A stretch of DNA of 51,695 nt from Candidatus Bathyarchaeia archaeon (GTDB lineage Archaea; Thermoproteota; Bathyarchaeia; Hecatellales; Hecatellaceae). Position 1 is the first letter of the stretch, and every line of letters begins with the position of its first letter. Positions 41,236-49,180 of this stretch are shown here, in pieces. The notes under the pieces are model-generated. The model saw only the letters and a list, made by a program, of their open reading frames with translations, did not search any database and was not told the origin of the DNA. The stretch is taken from NCBI GenBank assembly GCA_038883335.1, contig JAVZMI010000001.1:1-51695 (forward strand). Reading direction: 5' to 3'. The position numbers were made by a program, and so were the translations under genes.

Positions 41236-41708
41236 CGAGTCTCCACCTCCGTTGAAGGTTGGGCAGTATACACAAATCCTTCCCTAGTCTTCCACCTGCG
41301 TACCTTCTGTCTTCTCGTAAGCCTTGTAAGGGTGAAACCTATGACACGCCTAGAGTAGTGTAGAGCGTTAGCCTCGAGCGCCGCCATAATTTCTGATAGG
41401 GCTCGAGGTTTCCTCCGTCCCCACTCCGTCGACAATAACGCTATGATGGCATCGGAACAGCTCTCCGCATGAATTGATGGGTATGCTTCAGCCTCCTCGA
41501 ATTCTGGTGTCATCTGTGTTAAGGAGGTTTCTAGTCTCTTACCGTCCGAGGTTGGGGTGCTGGGAATTTTTGAGATTACCTTATATATGGCTTCGATTAA
41601 CCGGGGCAGATCCGCCTCGATCATGCTAAGTATTGTTTCCCTTGACCCCTCTACCTGAAACTCGTTTCCATCTATTTTGAGGCGGATTGTGATCTTACCT
41701 TCACTCAT
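41232..41708 (-). CDS. Winged-helix paralog 4 of the HerA2-NurA2 operon
   Basis: 158-residue protein, no named family recognised. It shares with its three upstream neighbours the N-terminal module I-x-L-K-I-D-G-N-E-F-Q-V-E-G-S-x3-(I/V) (residues 6-25), a short beta-beta-alpha unit. The middle is more divergent and Ser/Thr/Pro-rich (SKIPSTPTSDGK, residues 45-60). The C-terminal 70 residues look like a winged helix (DAIIALLSTEWGRRKPRALSEIMAALEANALHYSRRVIGFTLTRLTRRQKVRRWKT), with a strongly basic wing. Overlaps paralog 3 and the NurA2 gene by 4 bases each. Likely DNA-binding; regulator or DNA adaptor of the system. Confidence 0.72.
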   Translation of the reverse strand: MSEGKITIRLKIDGNEFQVEGSRETILSMIEADLPRLIEAIYKVISKIPSTPTSDGKRLETSLTQMTPEFEEAEAYPSIHAESCSDAIIALLSTEWGRRKPRALSEIMAALEANALHYSRRVIGFTLTRLTRRQKVRRWKTREGFVYTAQPSTEVETR

Positions 41709-42223
41709 TGGCAGTTTCCTTCTCTCTCTTTTATTTTACGAGAAGTTTCAAGAACTCCCTTTAGACAGAGGGGTGTAGCTCTATACACTCCTCTCCCAAC
41801 AACCTCGAGGAGCCCCTTTTCTCTCATTCGAGAAATCTCCTTCGAGAGAGTACCAGCCTTAACGCCCAAGGCATCCGTTAAATAGTTAGGTGCAAGAGTA
41901 TCTCTCTCAGTTATCTTAAGTTGGCCGCCAATGTATGCTCCAGCCAACAATAAGGAGATCCGATCCTTGAGAGTCAGCTCTCCGTTTGTGAGGGGGACGG
42001 GGCCAGTTGGCTGGATAGCTACGAGTCCTTCAAGTGCCTCTGCCGCTCCTCTGAGGTCTACGGCTACCATGAGCCTTGACGCCAGTTCAAGCGTTGGTAT
42101 ACTCTTCTTGATGAAATCCATAAAGCCTGAGAATACATCATCTGGAGTACCTTCCATATCCACTCTGAACTCGCCGTACTCCAGGTGTACCTTCAATCTG
42201 TTTGAGTAGTTGTGATTAATCAA
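41705..42223 (-). CDS. Winged-helix paralog 3 of the HerA2-NurA2 operon
   Basis: 172-residue protein. N-terminal module: LKVHLEYGEFRVDMEGTPDDVFSGFMDFIKK (residues 10-40). Central helices follow (LASRLMVAVDLRGAAEALEGLVAIQPTGPVPL), with the shared motif alanine-leucine-x-G-(L/V)-V that links the four paralogs. The C-terminal winged helix is clear: LTDALGVKAGTLSKEISRMREKGLLEVVGRGVYRATP, a helix-turn-helix followed by a basic-glycine wing. Gap of 5 bases to paralog 2 and overlap of 4 with paralog 4. The helix-turn-helix resembles IclR/MarR-like sequence-specific readers, but the first 90 residues are specific to this set. Confidence 0.75.
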   Translation of the reverse strand: MINHNYSNRLKVHLEYGEFRVDMEGTPDDVFSGFMDFIKKSIPTLELASRLMVAVDLRGAAEALEGLVAIQPTGPVPLTNGELTLKDRISLLLAGAYIGGQLKITERDTLAPNYLTDALGVKAGTLSKEISRMREKGLLEVVGRGVYRATPLCLKGVLETSRKIKEREGNCQ

Positions 42224-42228
42224 CTTCC

Positions 42229-42753
42229 CTATCCCTCGCCCTTTATCTCTCTCTTTATTTTTGGCAGAGCGTCCTCTTGAAATCGTGTGATGCCGATTGT
42301 TGTTATCTTATATTCACCGCGGCCTACACGCGCGACAAGTCCTTCATCAACCATTACACTGAGACCTCCCGTCAATGTCCCAATCTTACCCCCAATTGAG
42401 GTGAGAAGTTCATCCACCGTCAGAGTATTCTTTGCCAGCTTGCCTGCGATGTGACCGAGATACGCCTTAACTAAGTGAAGCGATATCAGATCTTTAATGT
42501 TCAATTTGAGCAACTTATCCCTAGGGGTTGCTACCACAACCCCCTCCTCAGTGAATGCGATCACACCTTCAACATCTCTCATAAGCCTCTCAAGATCAAC
42601 AGTTAACATTAGGCCTTTGACGAGTTCGTAGGCCGGATAGATCTCTGTTATGTAGTTCATTAGAGCCTTCATCACCTCGCTGGCTGACCCTTCAAAGTCA
42701 GCCTTGTTGTCTCCGAACTCTACGTGGATCTTCAAGTGGGGGTTTGAACTCAC
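42229..42753 (-). CDS. Winged-helix paralog 2 of the HerA2-NurA2 operon
   Basis: 174-residue protein with the same plan: N-terminal LKIHVEFGDNKADFEGSASEVMKALMNYI (residues 7-35), helix pair around VKGLMLTVDLERLMRDVEGVIAFTEEGVVVATPRDKLLKLN, and C-terminal winged helix LTVDELLTSIGGKIGTLTGGLSVMVDEGLVARVGRGEYKITTIG. The segment GVIAFTEEGVVVATPRDKL is closely matched by GVVDFTREGTVITVPRDRL in paralog 1, the strongest visible evidence of common ancestry. Start overlaps paralog 1 by 4 bases. Function unknown. Confidence 0.75.
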   Translation of the reverse strand: MSSNPHLKIHVEFGDNKADFEGSASEVMKALMNYITEIYPAYELVKGLMLTVDLERLMRDVEGVIAFTEEGVVVATPRDKLLKLNIKDLISLHLVKAYLGHIAGKLAKNTLTVDELLTSIGGKIGTLTGGLSVMVDEGLVARVGRGEYKITTIGITRFQEDALPKIKREIKGEG

Positions 42754-43220
42754 GGTGAACCAACTCCGCCACTCAACTTTCTCAGAAGATTCTCAACGAA
42801 CACGCGACCAGTAGCTGTAAGCTTGTATGAGCCGGCATCCTTCAATATCAGGGCTTCACTCCTAAGCTCACTGATCCTCGCCCCATATCCTGGTGATAAG
42901 CGCCCGGAGTTCGCCATTAGCCTTGCTATCTCCCTCGGCTGGAGGGGGTTTGGCTCATTAGCATAGAGGAGGAGGCATATCGCCTCTTTGTCGCTGAGTC
43001 TATCTCTCGGGACAGTTATGACAGTGCCTTCCCTAGTGAAGTCGACCACTCCTTTAAGTGCCTCTTTGGCGGGTATAGGAACTTCTGGCTTTGAGAGGAG
43101 TCCGTCGAGTACTGTGAGCCACTCTGGAAATGATCTTAAAGTGTTAACTAGATTCTCGAAGTTCTCTTCCTCTATGGTTACCTCTCCATAAGATCGTTTA
43201 ACTGTCAGCTTTACTGTCAA
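42750..43220 (-). CDS. Winged-helix paralog 1, first gene of the HerA2-NurA2 operon
   Basis: 156-residue protein; first gene of the operon, directly behind the inverted-repeat promoter. N-terminal module LTVKRSYGEVTIEEENFENLVNTLRSF, a central GVVDFTREGTVITVPRDRLSDKEAICLLLYANEP segment, then a C-terminal winged-helix-like domain LQPREIARLMANSGRLSPGYGARISELRSEALILKDAGSYKLTATGRVFVENLL, in which the second helix carries SPGYGARISELRSE. Being first in the operon and DNA-binding by prediction, it is a natural candidate for autoregulation through the 19-bp operator, but that is inference. ATG start. Confidence 0.75.
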   Translation of the reverse strand: MTVKLTVKRSYGEVTIEEENFENLVNTLRSFPEWLTVLDGLLSKPEVPIPAKEALKGVVDFTREGTVITVPRDRLSDKEAICLLLYANEPNPLQPREIARLMANSGRLSPGYGARISELRSEALILKDAGSYKLTATGRVFVENLLRKLSGGVGSP

Positions 43221-43310
43221 GATCTCTCACTCTGAATCAGCTTCCGAGCCTTATAAAGTTTACGTATTATCTACGTAATATGACGAACCGTAATTTCACG
43301 TAATAAAAAG
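43221..43310 (-). promoter_or_regulatory. Promoter and operator region of the HerA2-NurA2 operon
   Basis: On the minus strand a TATA-like CTTTATAAGG (about 43249-43258) lies about 30-40 bases before the ATG of the first gene. Immediately upstream at 43260-43278 is a perfect 7-bp inverted repeat with 5-bp spacer (plus strand TTACGTA-N5-TACGTAA). Further ACGTAAT-like half sites follow in one orientation: ACGTAAT at 43273-43279 (part of the repeat), ACGAACC at 43283-43289 (weak), CCGTAAT at 43288-43294 and ACGTAAT at 43298-43304, spaced 10 or 15 bases apart. The TATA box abuts the repeat, so a bound protein could block or assist TBP/TFB loading. The rest of the 204-base gap to gatE shows no gene. 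Confidence 0.6.
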
Positions 43311-43424
43311 ATAACTCAACTACAGTAACATGCAACATACCGTACAACCGAATATCGCCAAGTTTGAACTCTAACCTAAAAATAAAAACTGGAAATTACT
43401 AGAATCAGAAAAGTATGGGGTATA

Positions 43425-45353
43425 TTAGCTGGACCTACCATCTTGTTGCTGCTTCGCCTTGAGAGATTCAATTTTTTCCTTAACTTTTCTGGCTACTACT
43501 CCTGCGTCAACTCTCCCTCTAACCTCGGCCATAATAATCTTCATAAGCAGGTTGAATGCCTCATAAGGTTTATCTCTTAACAGCTGAAGGTTCTCACTTG
43601 CACGCCTATCCACAAGCGTCTGAATCTCGTTCACACTCAACATCTTAACGCCTAGCTTCTCTATAGCTTCAAGAGGCGAGCCTCCGTTCTTAGCTAACCA
43701 CCCAGCTACCTCGGCGAAGCTCTCTTTAGCCATGCGTCCCTCCTCTATCAGACGGAAAGTTTCATAGAGTTGCTCCTCGGTGAGGTTTTCGACTGGAACA
43801 CCCTGCCTTTCAAGGCTCTTCACAACCTCTGTGAGGGCTGTAGCCAAGAAGGTTGAGGGGATATTTGTCGTAGATGCAACCTTCTCAAATAAAGTAAGAT
43901 AGTCTGAATCAATCAGCTGCTCTGCCAGCTTCTTGTTGACGCTATACTCAGACATCAGCCGGTTTGCCAACTGTTCAGGCAATGGTGGAAGAGTGCCCCT
44001 GAGTTTGTGGAGATGTTGAGGGGTTACGACTACGGGCAGAACGTCCGTTTCAGGATACATCCGAGCTGCACCTGGGCGGGGGCGCATATACCTCGTTGTG
44101 CCGTCTAAGAGCGCTGCTCTCGTCTCCTCAGGCACACCTTTAACTGCTTCAATAGCCCTCTCCACAACCGCTCTCAATGCCTCCGTCGCATTATCCAGCT
44201 TGTCGGCTACTAGAACCCCGGCGTCTAAATCTGAGAGATCGAGCTTCGACCTTAAGGCAGCCGTCTCAGCCTCGGTGATCCCGTAGGCTGGCAGTTCATC
44301 AGTGTGGAAGATCCCGCCGACTTTGCCCCAGAATTTCGCTCTATCAGCCATCTCTGTGCCAAACCTTACGTTCGGCTCGAGCTCAACCTTAAGAATCTCA
44401 GCGAAGCCTGGGAGCTTGACAGCTAACGCTACACCCCCCTCTCCCAAGGCTTTCCTTATGACTCGGCTCTCAGAGTTGCGGAAGACATCCGTTACATCTA
44501 CAGGCTTTACTTCAAGCTGAGACCCTGAGACTCCTCGCCTCAGCAGCTCCTCCCTGATTTTTAAGAGGGCCAGCTGCCTTCCTACCTCAAACTCTATGAC
44601 TTTGGGGATTAGTTCGAGTTTCTGGACGCCTTTGACCTCCACCAGAGCGCCTTCTCTTATCGAAATGTTGAGATCCTGTCTTATCGTTCCGATCCCTCTC
44701 TTAACCATTCTCGTAGCTCTTAAAACACGACCTATGACCAATGCAACTTCTCCAGCCTCGACGGGCGTGTGGATGTCCGGAGCTGTTGTGACCTCTATTA
44801 GGGGTATTCCTAGACGGTCGATGCGGTAAGTAGTAGTGAATCCTCTTTCCTCAACCTTCCTAGCCGCATCCTCCTCCAGACAGATAGTCTGGATGGCTAT
44901 CTCTCTGCCGCCAACCGATATCGAACCCCCTAGCGCAATCACACAGGTCCTCTGGAAACCGCTTGTGTTTGAACCGTCTACGACGATCTTCCGCATGACA
45001 TGGATCTCGTCAACCGGCTTTGCCCCTAGGAGAAGGGCTACTTGGAGGCATACATCTACGGCTTGTGGGTTCAGTTCATGAGGCGGCTCCTCATCCATCT
45101 CAACCAGACAAGAGGTATCACAATCCGCCTCATAGATGATAGTGCGTCCCTTCTGAAACTCGAAGAGGGCCGCAGGGTCGGTTTGTCCCAGCTCGCTCTG
45201 AGTTGGCCGAAGTCTTCTAACAAATCTGAACTTAGGTTCCCCTTTAGAGAGGCGTGTTGGGCAGTTGCAAAATAGCTTATGTGCTGTATCCAGTTGTTGA
45301 TGTATCTCGAGTCCAACCCTAAGGCCTACCGCCTCTGTATCAGTGCGCAACAT
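43425..45353 (-). CDS. gatE: Glutamyl-tRNA(Gln) amidotransferase subunit E
   Basis: 642-residue archaeal GatE, which phosphorylates Glu-tRNA(Gln) and transfers ammonia received from GatD to make Gln-tRNA(Gln). Cradle domain: LRVGLEIHQQLDTAHKLFCNCPT (residues 10-32) and the ATP site near LVEMDEEPPHELNPQ; RTCVIALGG and EVTTAPDIHTPVEAGEVALVIGR follow. The middle carries the AspRS-like GAD insertion (FAEILKVELEPNVRFGTEMADRAKFWGKVGGIFHTDELPAYGI), which distinguishes GatE from bacterial GatB. The C-terminal helical YqeY-like tail binds the tRNA elbow. Start overlaps the gatD stop by 14 bases. The organism is expected to lack a glutaminyl-tRNA synthetase. Confidence 0.96.
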   Translation of the reverse strand: MLRTDTEAVGLRVGLEIHQQLDTAHKLFCNCPTRLSKGEPKFRFVRRLRPTQSELGQTDPAALFEFQKGRTIIYEADCDTSCLVEMDEEPPHELNPQAVDVCLQVALLLGAKPVDEIHVMRKIVVDGSNTSGFQRTCVIALGGSISVGGREIAIQTICLEEDAARKVEERGFTTTYRIDRLGIPLIEVTTAPDIHTPVEAGEVALVIGRVLRATRMVKRGIGTIRQDLNISIREGALVEVKGVQKLELIPKVIEFEVGRQLALLKIREELLRRGVSGSQLEVKPVDVTDVFRNSESRVIRKALGEGGVALAVKLPGFAEILKVELEPNVRFGTEMADRAKFWGKVGGIFHTDELPAYGITEAETAALRSKLDLSDLDAGVLVADKLDNATEALRAVVERAIEAVKGVPEETRAALLDGTTRYMRPRPGAARMYPETDVLPVVVTPQHLHKLRGTLPPLPEQLANRLMSEYSVNKKLAEQLIDSDYLTLFEKVASTTNIPSTFLATALTEVVKSLERQGVPVENLTEEQLYETFRLIEEGRMAKESFAEVAGWLAKNGGSPLEAIEKLGVKMLSVNEIQTLVDRRASENLQLLRDKPYEAFNLLMKIIMAEVRGRVDAGVVARKVKEKIESLKAKQQQDGRSS

Positions 45354-46719
45354 AACTCTCCTCAGCTGGGTTTAATCTAGGGCTGAACTCACCTGCGATG
45401 TTGGTGAGAAGGCGCCGCTTAACTTCCTCCGGATAGGTTGTCTGACCGAATATCCACATCATCTTGACGAGAGCTGTCTCAGGTAACATATCACCTAAAG
45501 GCACAACTCCAAGCTTTAAGAGGTCCCTTCCAGTCTCGTATACTGCCATGTTAACTCTTCCCCAGATGCACTGAGAGGTCATGGCTACGACGATTCCCCT
45601 CTTAACGGCCTCTTCTATGACCTTGAAGTAGCTCTCCCCAATGTGGCCTAAGCCTGTCCCTTCTATCACTATCCCTAAGTATCTTTGATCTATCAGCCAC
45701 TCAAAAATGGTTGGTTGGATGCCAGGATAGACTTTGAGGAGGTAAACTTTCTCGTTGAAGTTGTGCTCTAATTTCAGTTTCCTGTTAGGATCCCTGGGGT
45801 TGAAGTTGGAAGTTAGCATGGTAATCTTTCTGTCGACAACCCGAGCTAGGGGTCCGGCGTTAACGGATCTGAAGGCGTACCTGCAGCTTGTATGGCATTT
45901 CCTAACCTTAGTCCCGCGGTGGATTACGGTCGAATCATCTGAGCTTCCTTCATGCATAGCCACGCCCACCTCAGCGAATGGTGCTGAGGCTGCAGCATTC
46001 ACGGCACCCATGAGGTTCATCGCGGCGTCTGTGCTAGGTCTATCCGAAGATCGCTGAGAGCCGACCAATATAACAGGGACTGGTAGGTTTCGAAGCGCAA
46101 AACTAAGGGCTGCTGCAGTGTAACCCATAGTATCTGTTCCATGCGCCACAACTACTCCCGAGGCGCCCTCTTCTATATGCTTCGCCACAGCTTCAGCAAT
46201 TCTACTCCAATGTTTTGGGGTTATGTTCTCGCTTAGGAGGCTGAATAAGATCTCAGCTCTTATCCGTGCTATTTTTGAAAGTTCCGGGATCACACTGTAA
46301 AGGTCCTCAGCTGTCAAGGCTGGGTTTACAGCTCCGGTTCGATAGTCTACCCTGCTGGCTATAGTGCCTCCAGTGCTAACTATAGCTACGGGGGGTAGCT
46401 CCGGTGTCTCCGCTGGGGGTTTAGGTGGGATAAACGCTGGCTTTGAGCCAGGGCTGACGAATTCGATATGTGTGTGGGCCGTCACTAATATTCCTGTGTT
46501 ATAGCCGCTTTTGAGCTTGAGGACTATGCATTCAGGGTTTCCCAGCTCCATCCGCGGCATCAATACACCCTCATAAATTCCACCATCTTTCTTAACTCTG
46601 ATCACATCACCGACCCTAACTCTCTTATCCTCCAGTAATTTCAGGGCTCTCCCTTTATACCCACTCAACTCTTCCGTCCTCTTCATCCCCCAAAATTTTC
46701 GAGAGGTATGGCCCATCAT
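45340..46719 (-). CDS. gatD: Glutamyl-tRNA(Gln) amidotransferase subunit D
   Basis: Up to 459 residues. N-terminal small beta-barrel (RVRVGDVIRVKKDGGIYEGVLMPRMELGNPECIVLKLKSGYN) followed by an L-asparaginase-like domain that releases ammonia from glutamine for GatE. Active-site threonines are in VSTGGTIASRV and in the VVAHGTDTMGYTAAAL segment, with VILVGSQRSSDRPSTDAAMNL downstream. The ATG at 46719 overlaps elp3 by 65 bases; an ATG 11 codons later at 46686 (KRTEELSGY) aligns better with known GatD N termini and still overlaps by 32 bases. Overlaps gatE by 14 bases. Confidence 0.95.
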   Translation of the reverse strand: MMGHTSRKFWGMKRTEELSGYKGRALKLLEDKRVRVGDVIRVKKDGGIYEGVLMPRMELGNPECIVLKLKSGYNTGILVTAHTHIEFVSPGSKPAFIPPKPPAETPELPPVAIVSTGGTIASRVDYRTGAVNPALTAEDLYSVIPELSKIARIRAEILFSLLSENITPKHWSRIAEAVAKHIEEGASGVVVAHGTDTMGYTAAALSFALRNLPVPVILVGSQRSSDRPSTDAAMNLMGAVNAAASAPFAEVGVAMHEGSSDDSTVIHRGTKVRKCHTSCRYAFRSVNAGPLARVVDRKITMLTSNFNPRDPNRKLKLEHNFNEKVYLLKVYPGIQPTIFEWLIDQRYLGIVIEGTGLGHIGESYFKVIEEAVKRGIVVAMTSQCIWGRVNMAVYETGRDLLKLGVVPLGDMLPETALVKMMWIFGQTTYPEEVKRRLLTNIAGEFSPRLNPAEESYVAH

Positions 46720-48274
46720 ACGAGTAGCCGTGGCGCAGATAATATCTTTTCACGCCTAAAGCACTTGTGACGAGGATCTTCTTACAATTGTAATCTGAAG
46801 CTATCCTCTCTGCTTTGGATAAGAGCGCTTCACCATAACCTCTATGCTGCCATGCTCCATTCAACTTCTCACCAACAGGCACTAGTGGTCCGCAGACGCG
46901 GAGTTCACGGATGAGGGCGGAGGGCTGGCATGTGATCTCAGGTCTGAAAGCTTTAGAGGACGGTATCCTAAGCCGCAGGTAGCCTATCAGAACATCATTC
47001 TCAACTTCCTCTACAGATATGAAAAACTCGATCCCTTCAGAAGCCTCGTAACTCTCGGTGCGAAGCTCTAAACGAGACAAATCTGGTTGCAAACCCTCTT
47101 TAAGTGTTCTGTGGCCAACCTCTCTGCACCTAATGCACCGGCAGCGGAGACCTAAACTGTCTAGGCGTCTCTTGACGAGCTCGCGGAGGTTCCCTTTGTC
47201 AATGCCAGCCTCGATGAGGCGGTTTGGTATGTCCCTTTGGATTCTCATTATCCTAACCCAGTCGGGTGTAACCTTCTTTATCTCGGTCAGGAGTTCGACG
47301 GCTTCGGCTGTCGTGTAAGGCTTGTACAGTCCATTAAGCCACCACCCATACAGTTTAGTCCCCTTTATGACGAGGCAGGGGTAGATCTTGAGCATATCAG
47401 GCCTGAAGTCTGAATTTGAGTATATCTGTTTGAAGACTTTTAGATCCTTATCAAAGTCTGAGCCTGGTAGCCCAGGCATCATATGGTAGCAGACCTTTAA
47501 TCCTGAATCTTTCAATAACCGTGTAGCTTCGACTACATCTACAACTTTATGTCCCCTCTCCACCTTCTCGTAGATTTCGTCGTTGAGAGTTTGGACGCCA
47601 AGTTCAACCCTTGTAACGCCCATATTGAGCATTTGATTGATATGTTGAGGCTTCGCCCAGTCTGGGCGTGTCTCAACGGTGATCCCCACATTCCTTCTCT
47701 TACCAGTCTCCGCCAGCGTTTTAGCTTCCTTAAGACTTCTCGACGGAACATTGTTGATCGCATCCAAGACGCACTGAATAAACCACTCTTGATAAGAAGT
47801 GGGCGTCGAATTGAAGTTCCCACCCATTATAACAACTTCTACCTTATCGACTCTATGGCCTATCCCTTCCAACTGTTCGATACGACACTTAACTTGCCTA
47901 TATGGGTTGTAGCGGTTCTGCGCGCCTCTCATAGCAGCCGGCTCAAAGCCTGTATAGCTCTGGGGGGTATTCTCCTCTGGGCCGCCTGGGCAGTAGGCAC
48001 ACCGTCCATGTGGGCATGGCCATGGCGCCGTCATAACAGCCACAACGCTCACACCGCTGATTAACCGTGTAGCTTTGCGCCGGAGTAGTTGAGCTAGTCT
48101 TTCCTCCTCATCCGGTTTGGCGCACCTAAGGATCTCCGAGTTCTGAGGAAGCTTTCTGAGCTTGTAGCGGCGTGAATACTCGAGCTTCAGCAAGTCTAAG
48201 TCATGTTTGGAGGGGTTAGGTAGTCTAAGTAGCTCTTCAACGATTGCTCTATGGATATCATATTCGCTATCCAT
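46655..48274 (-). CDS. elp3: tRNA uridine-34 modification enzyme Elp3
   Basis: 539-residue archaeal Elp3: radical SAM plus GNAT acetyltransferase, making 5-carboxymethyluridine at tRNA position 34 from acetyl-CoA. The iron-sulfur motif is CPHGRCAYCPGG at about residues 88-99 (C-x4-C-x2-C spacing family-typical). TRPDWAKPQHINQMLNMGVTRVELGVQTL and CYHMMPGLPGSDFDKDLKVFKQI mark the radical SAM barrel. Residues about 390-530 form the GNAT domain, closing with HRGYGEALLSKAERIASDYNCKKILVTSALGVKRYYLRHGYSYDGPYLSKIL. First gene of the elp3-gatD-gatE run, overlapping gatD by up to 65 bases. Confidence 0.95.
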   Translation of the reverse strand: MDSEYDIHRAIVEELLRLPNPSKHDLDLLKLEYSRRYKLRKLPQNSEILRCAKPDEEERLAQLLRRKATRLISGVSVVAVMTAPWPCPHGRCAYCPGGPEENTPQSYTGFEPAAMRGAQNRYNPYRQVKCRIEQLEGIGHRVDKVEVVIMGGNFNSTPTSYQEWFIQCVLDAINNVPSRSLKEAKTLAETGKRRNVGITVETRPDWAKPQHINQMLNMGVTRVELGVQTLNDEIYEKVERGHKVVDVVEATRLLKDSGLKVCYHMMPGLPGSDFDKDLKVFKQIYSNSDFRPDMLKIYPCLVIKGTKLYGWWLNGLYKPYTTAEAVELLTEIKKVTPDWVRIMRIQRDIPNRLIEAGIDKGNLRELVKRRLDSLGLRCRCIRCREVGHRTLKEGLQPDLSRLELRTESYEASEGIEFFISVEEVENDVLIGYLRLRIPSSKAFRPEITCQPSALIRELRVCGPLVPVGEKLNGAWQHRGYGEALLSKAERIASDYNCKKILVTSALGVKRYYLRHGYSYDGPYLSKILGDEEDGRVEWV

Positions 48275-48385
48275 CTACACGCTCGATCTCTATGTAATCC
48301 ACTTAGTGAAAAGGATTTCGCGTCACGAACTGCGCCCAAGCTTTTGAAACCTGAGCGTCCCTCTCCCATTTTTTTGGCTTAGTGG

Positions 48386-49180
48386 TCATAGGAGAAGGCG
48401 AATCGCGACTGCAACTAAGGCTAGTGCAAGAAGCCTCTCAATGATAACCTCTCTTATTCGTTGTGCAATCGATGCGCCAAGTTGAGCGCCGAGAGTTGCC
48501 CCCAGCCCTAGGGGTACAGCTAATTCAAAGTTTACATCACCTAGGTAAGCGTGAGTTGCTGAGCCAACCAGCGAGCTGAAGGCAAGAATGAGGTGTGATG
48601 TGGCTGTGGCTATGTGTGGGGGGAAGCCTATTAGAAGTATCATTGCTGGAACGTGAATTATGCCTCCTCCGATACCGAAGATACTCGATACGAATCCAGC
48701 CAGGAAACTTGTGATAAAACCCCAAATCAAACGAACTGAGTATTTATACTCCACCCCTCTGTTATCCACGATCCTCCTAGGGTGACCCTTTAGGTTAGAG
48801 GCTTTATCTTCCCTCAGTGGTCTAATGACAAGGTATACTGAAGCAGTTATGAGAATGGCTGCGAATGCTAGTTTAAAGGTGTTAGACGTGAGGTAGCTGG
48901 TGGCAAAGGCGCCGAGTACTGCCCCGGGTGCTGTCATTAGAGTGAACATTATCCCAGTTTTGATATCGACATGCCTCTGTTTGAGGTAGGCTATACTCCC
49001 AGATAGGGCGTTGAAAAAGACGAAGACAAGACTTGTCCCAGCTGCCACTCTGGGCTCGAGTTCATAGATTGTGATAAGCAGAGGGACCATAACAAATCCC
49101 CCGCCAGCCCCCATCAAGGTTCCATAAGCTCCAACCCCAACCCCAAGAGCTAGAAGGACTAAAGGTTCTAGAGGGTGCAT
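48386..49180 (-). CDS. TauE/SafE-family (TSUP) membrane permease
   Basis: 264-residue integral membrane protein with about eight hydrophobic helices. Diagnostic are the two repeats of the TSUP fold: VGAYGTLMGAGGGFVMVPLLI near the N terminus and FLAGFVSSIFGIGGGIIHVPAMILLIGFPPHIATATSHLI in the second half, with the GxGGG-x-x-x-P signature. Family members move sulfite, sulfonates or other organic anions; the substrate cannot be inferred. Short polar loop around residue 130-145 (REDKASNLKGHPRR) separates the halves. Monocistronic on the minus strand. Confidence 0.9.
   Translation of the reverse strand: MHPLEPLVLLALGVGVGAYGTLMGAGGGFVMVPLLITIYELEPRVAAGTSLVFVFFNALSGSIAYLKQRHVDIKTGIMFTLMTAPGAVLGAFATSYLTSNTFKLAFAAILITASVYLVIRPLREDKASNLKGHPRRIVDNRGVEYKYSVRLIWGFITSFLAGFVSSIFGIGGGIIHVPAMILLIGFPPHIATATSHLILAFSSLVGSATHAYLGDVNFELAVPLGLGATLGAQLGASIAQRIREVIIERLLALALVAVAIRLLL

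Noticed and set aside
38732-43220. Reading the six-gene operon as a proven anti-phage defence island.
   Set aside because: No other defence genes, integrase, insertion sequence or CRISPR element are nearby, and the flanks are conserved housekeeping genes; repair or recombination is at least as likely, so defence is kept only as a hypothesis.
43425-45353. Possible assignment as bacterial-type GatB.
   Set aside because: The AspRS-like GAD insertion and the adjacent GatD asparaginase-like gene identify it as GatE of the archaeal GatDE enzyme.
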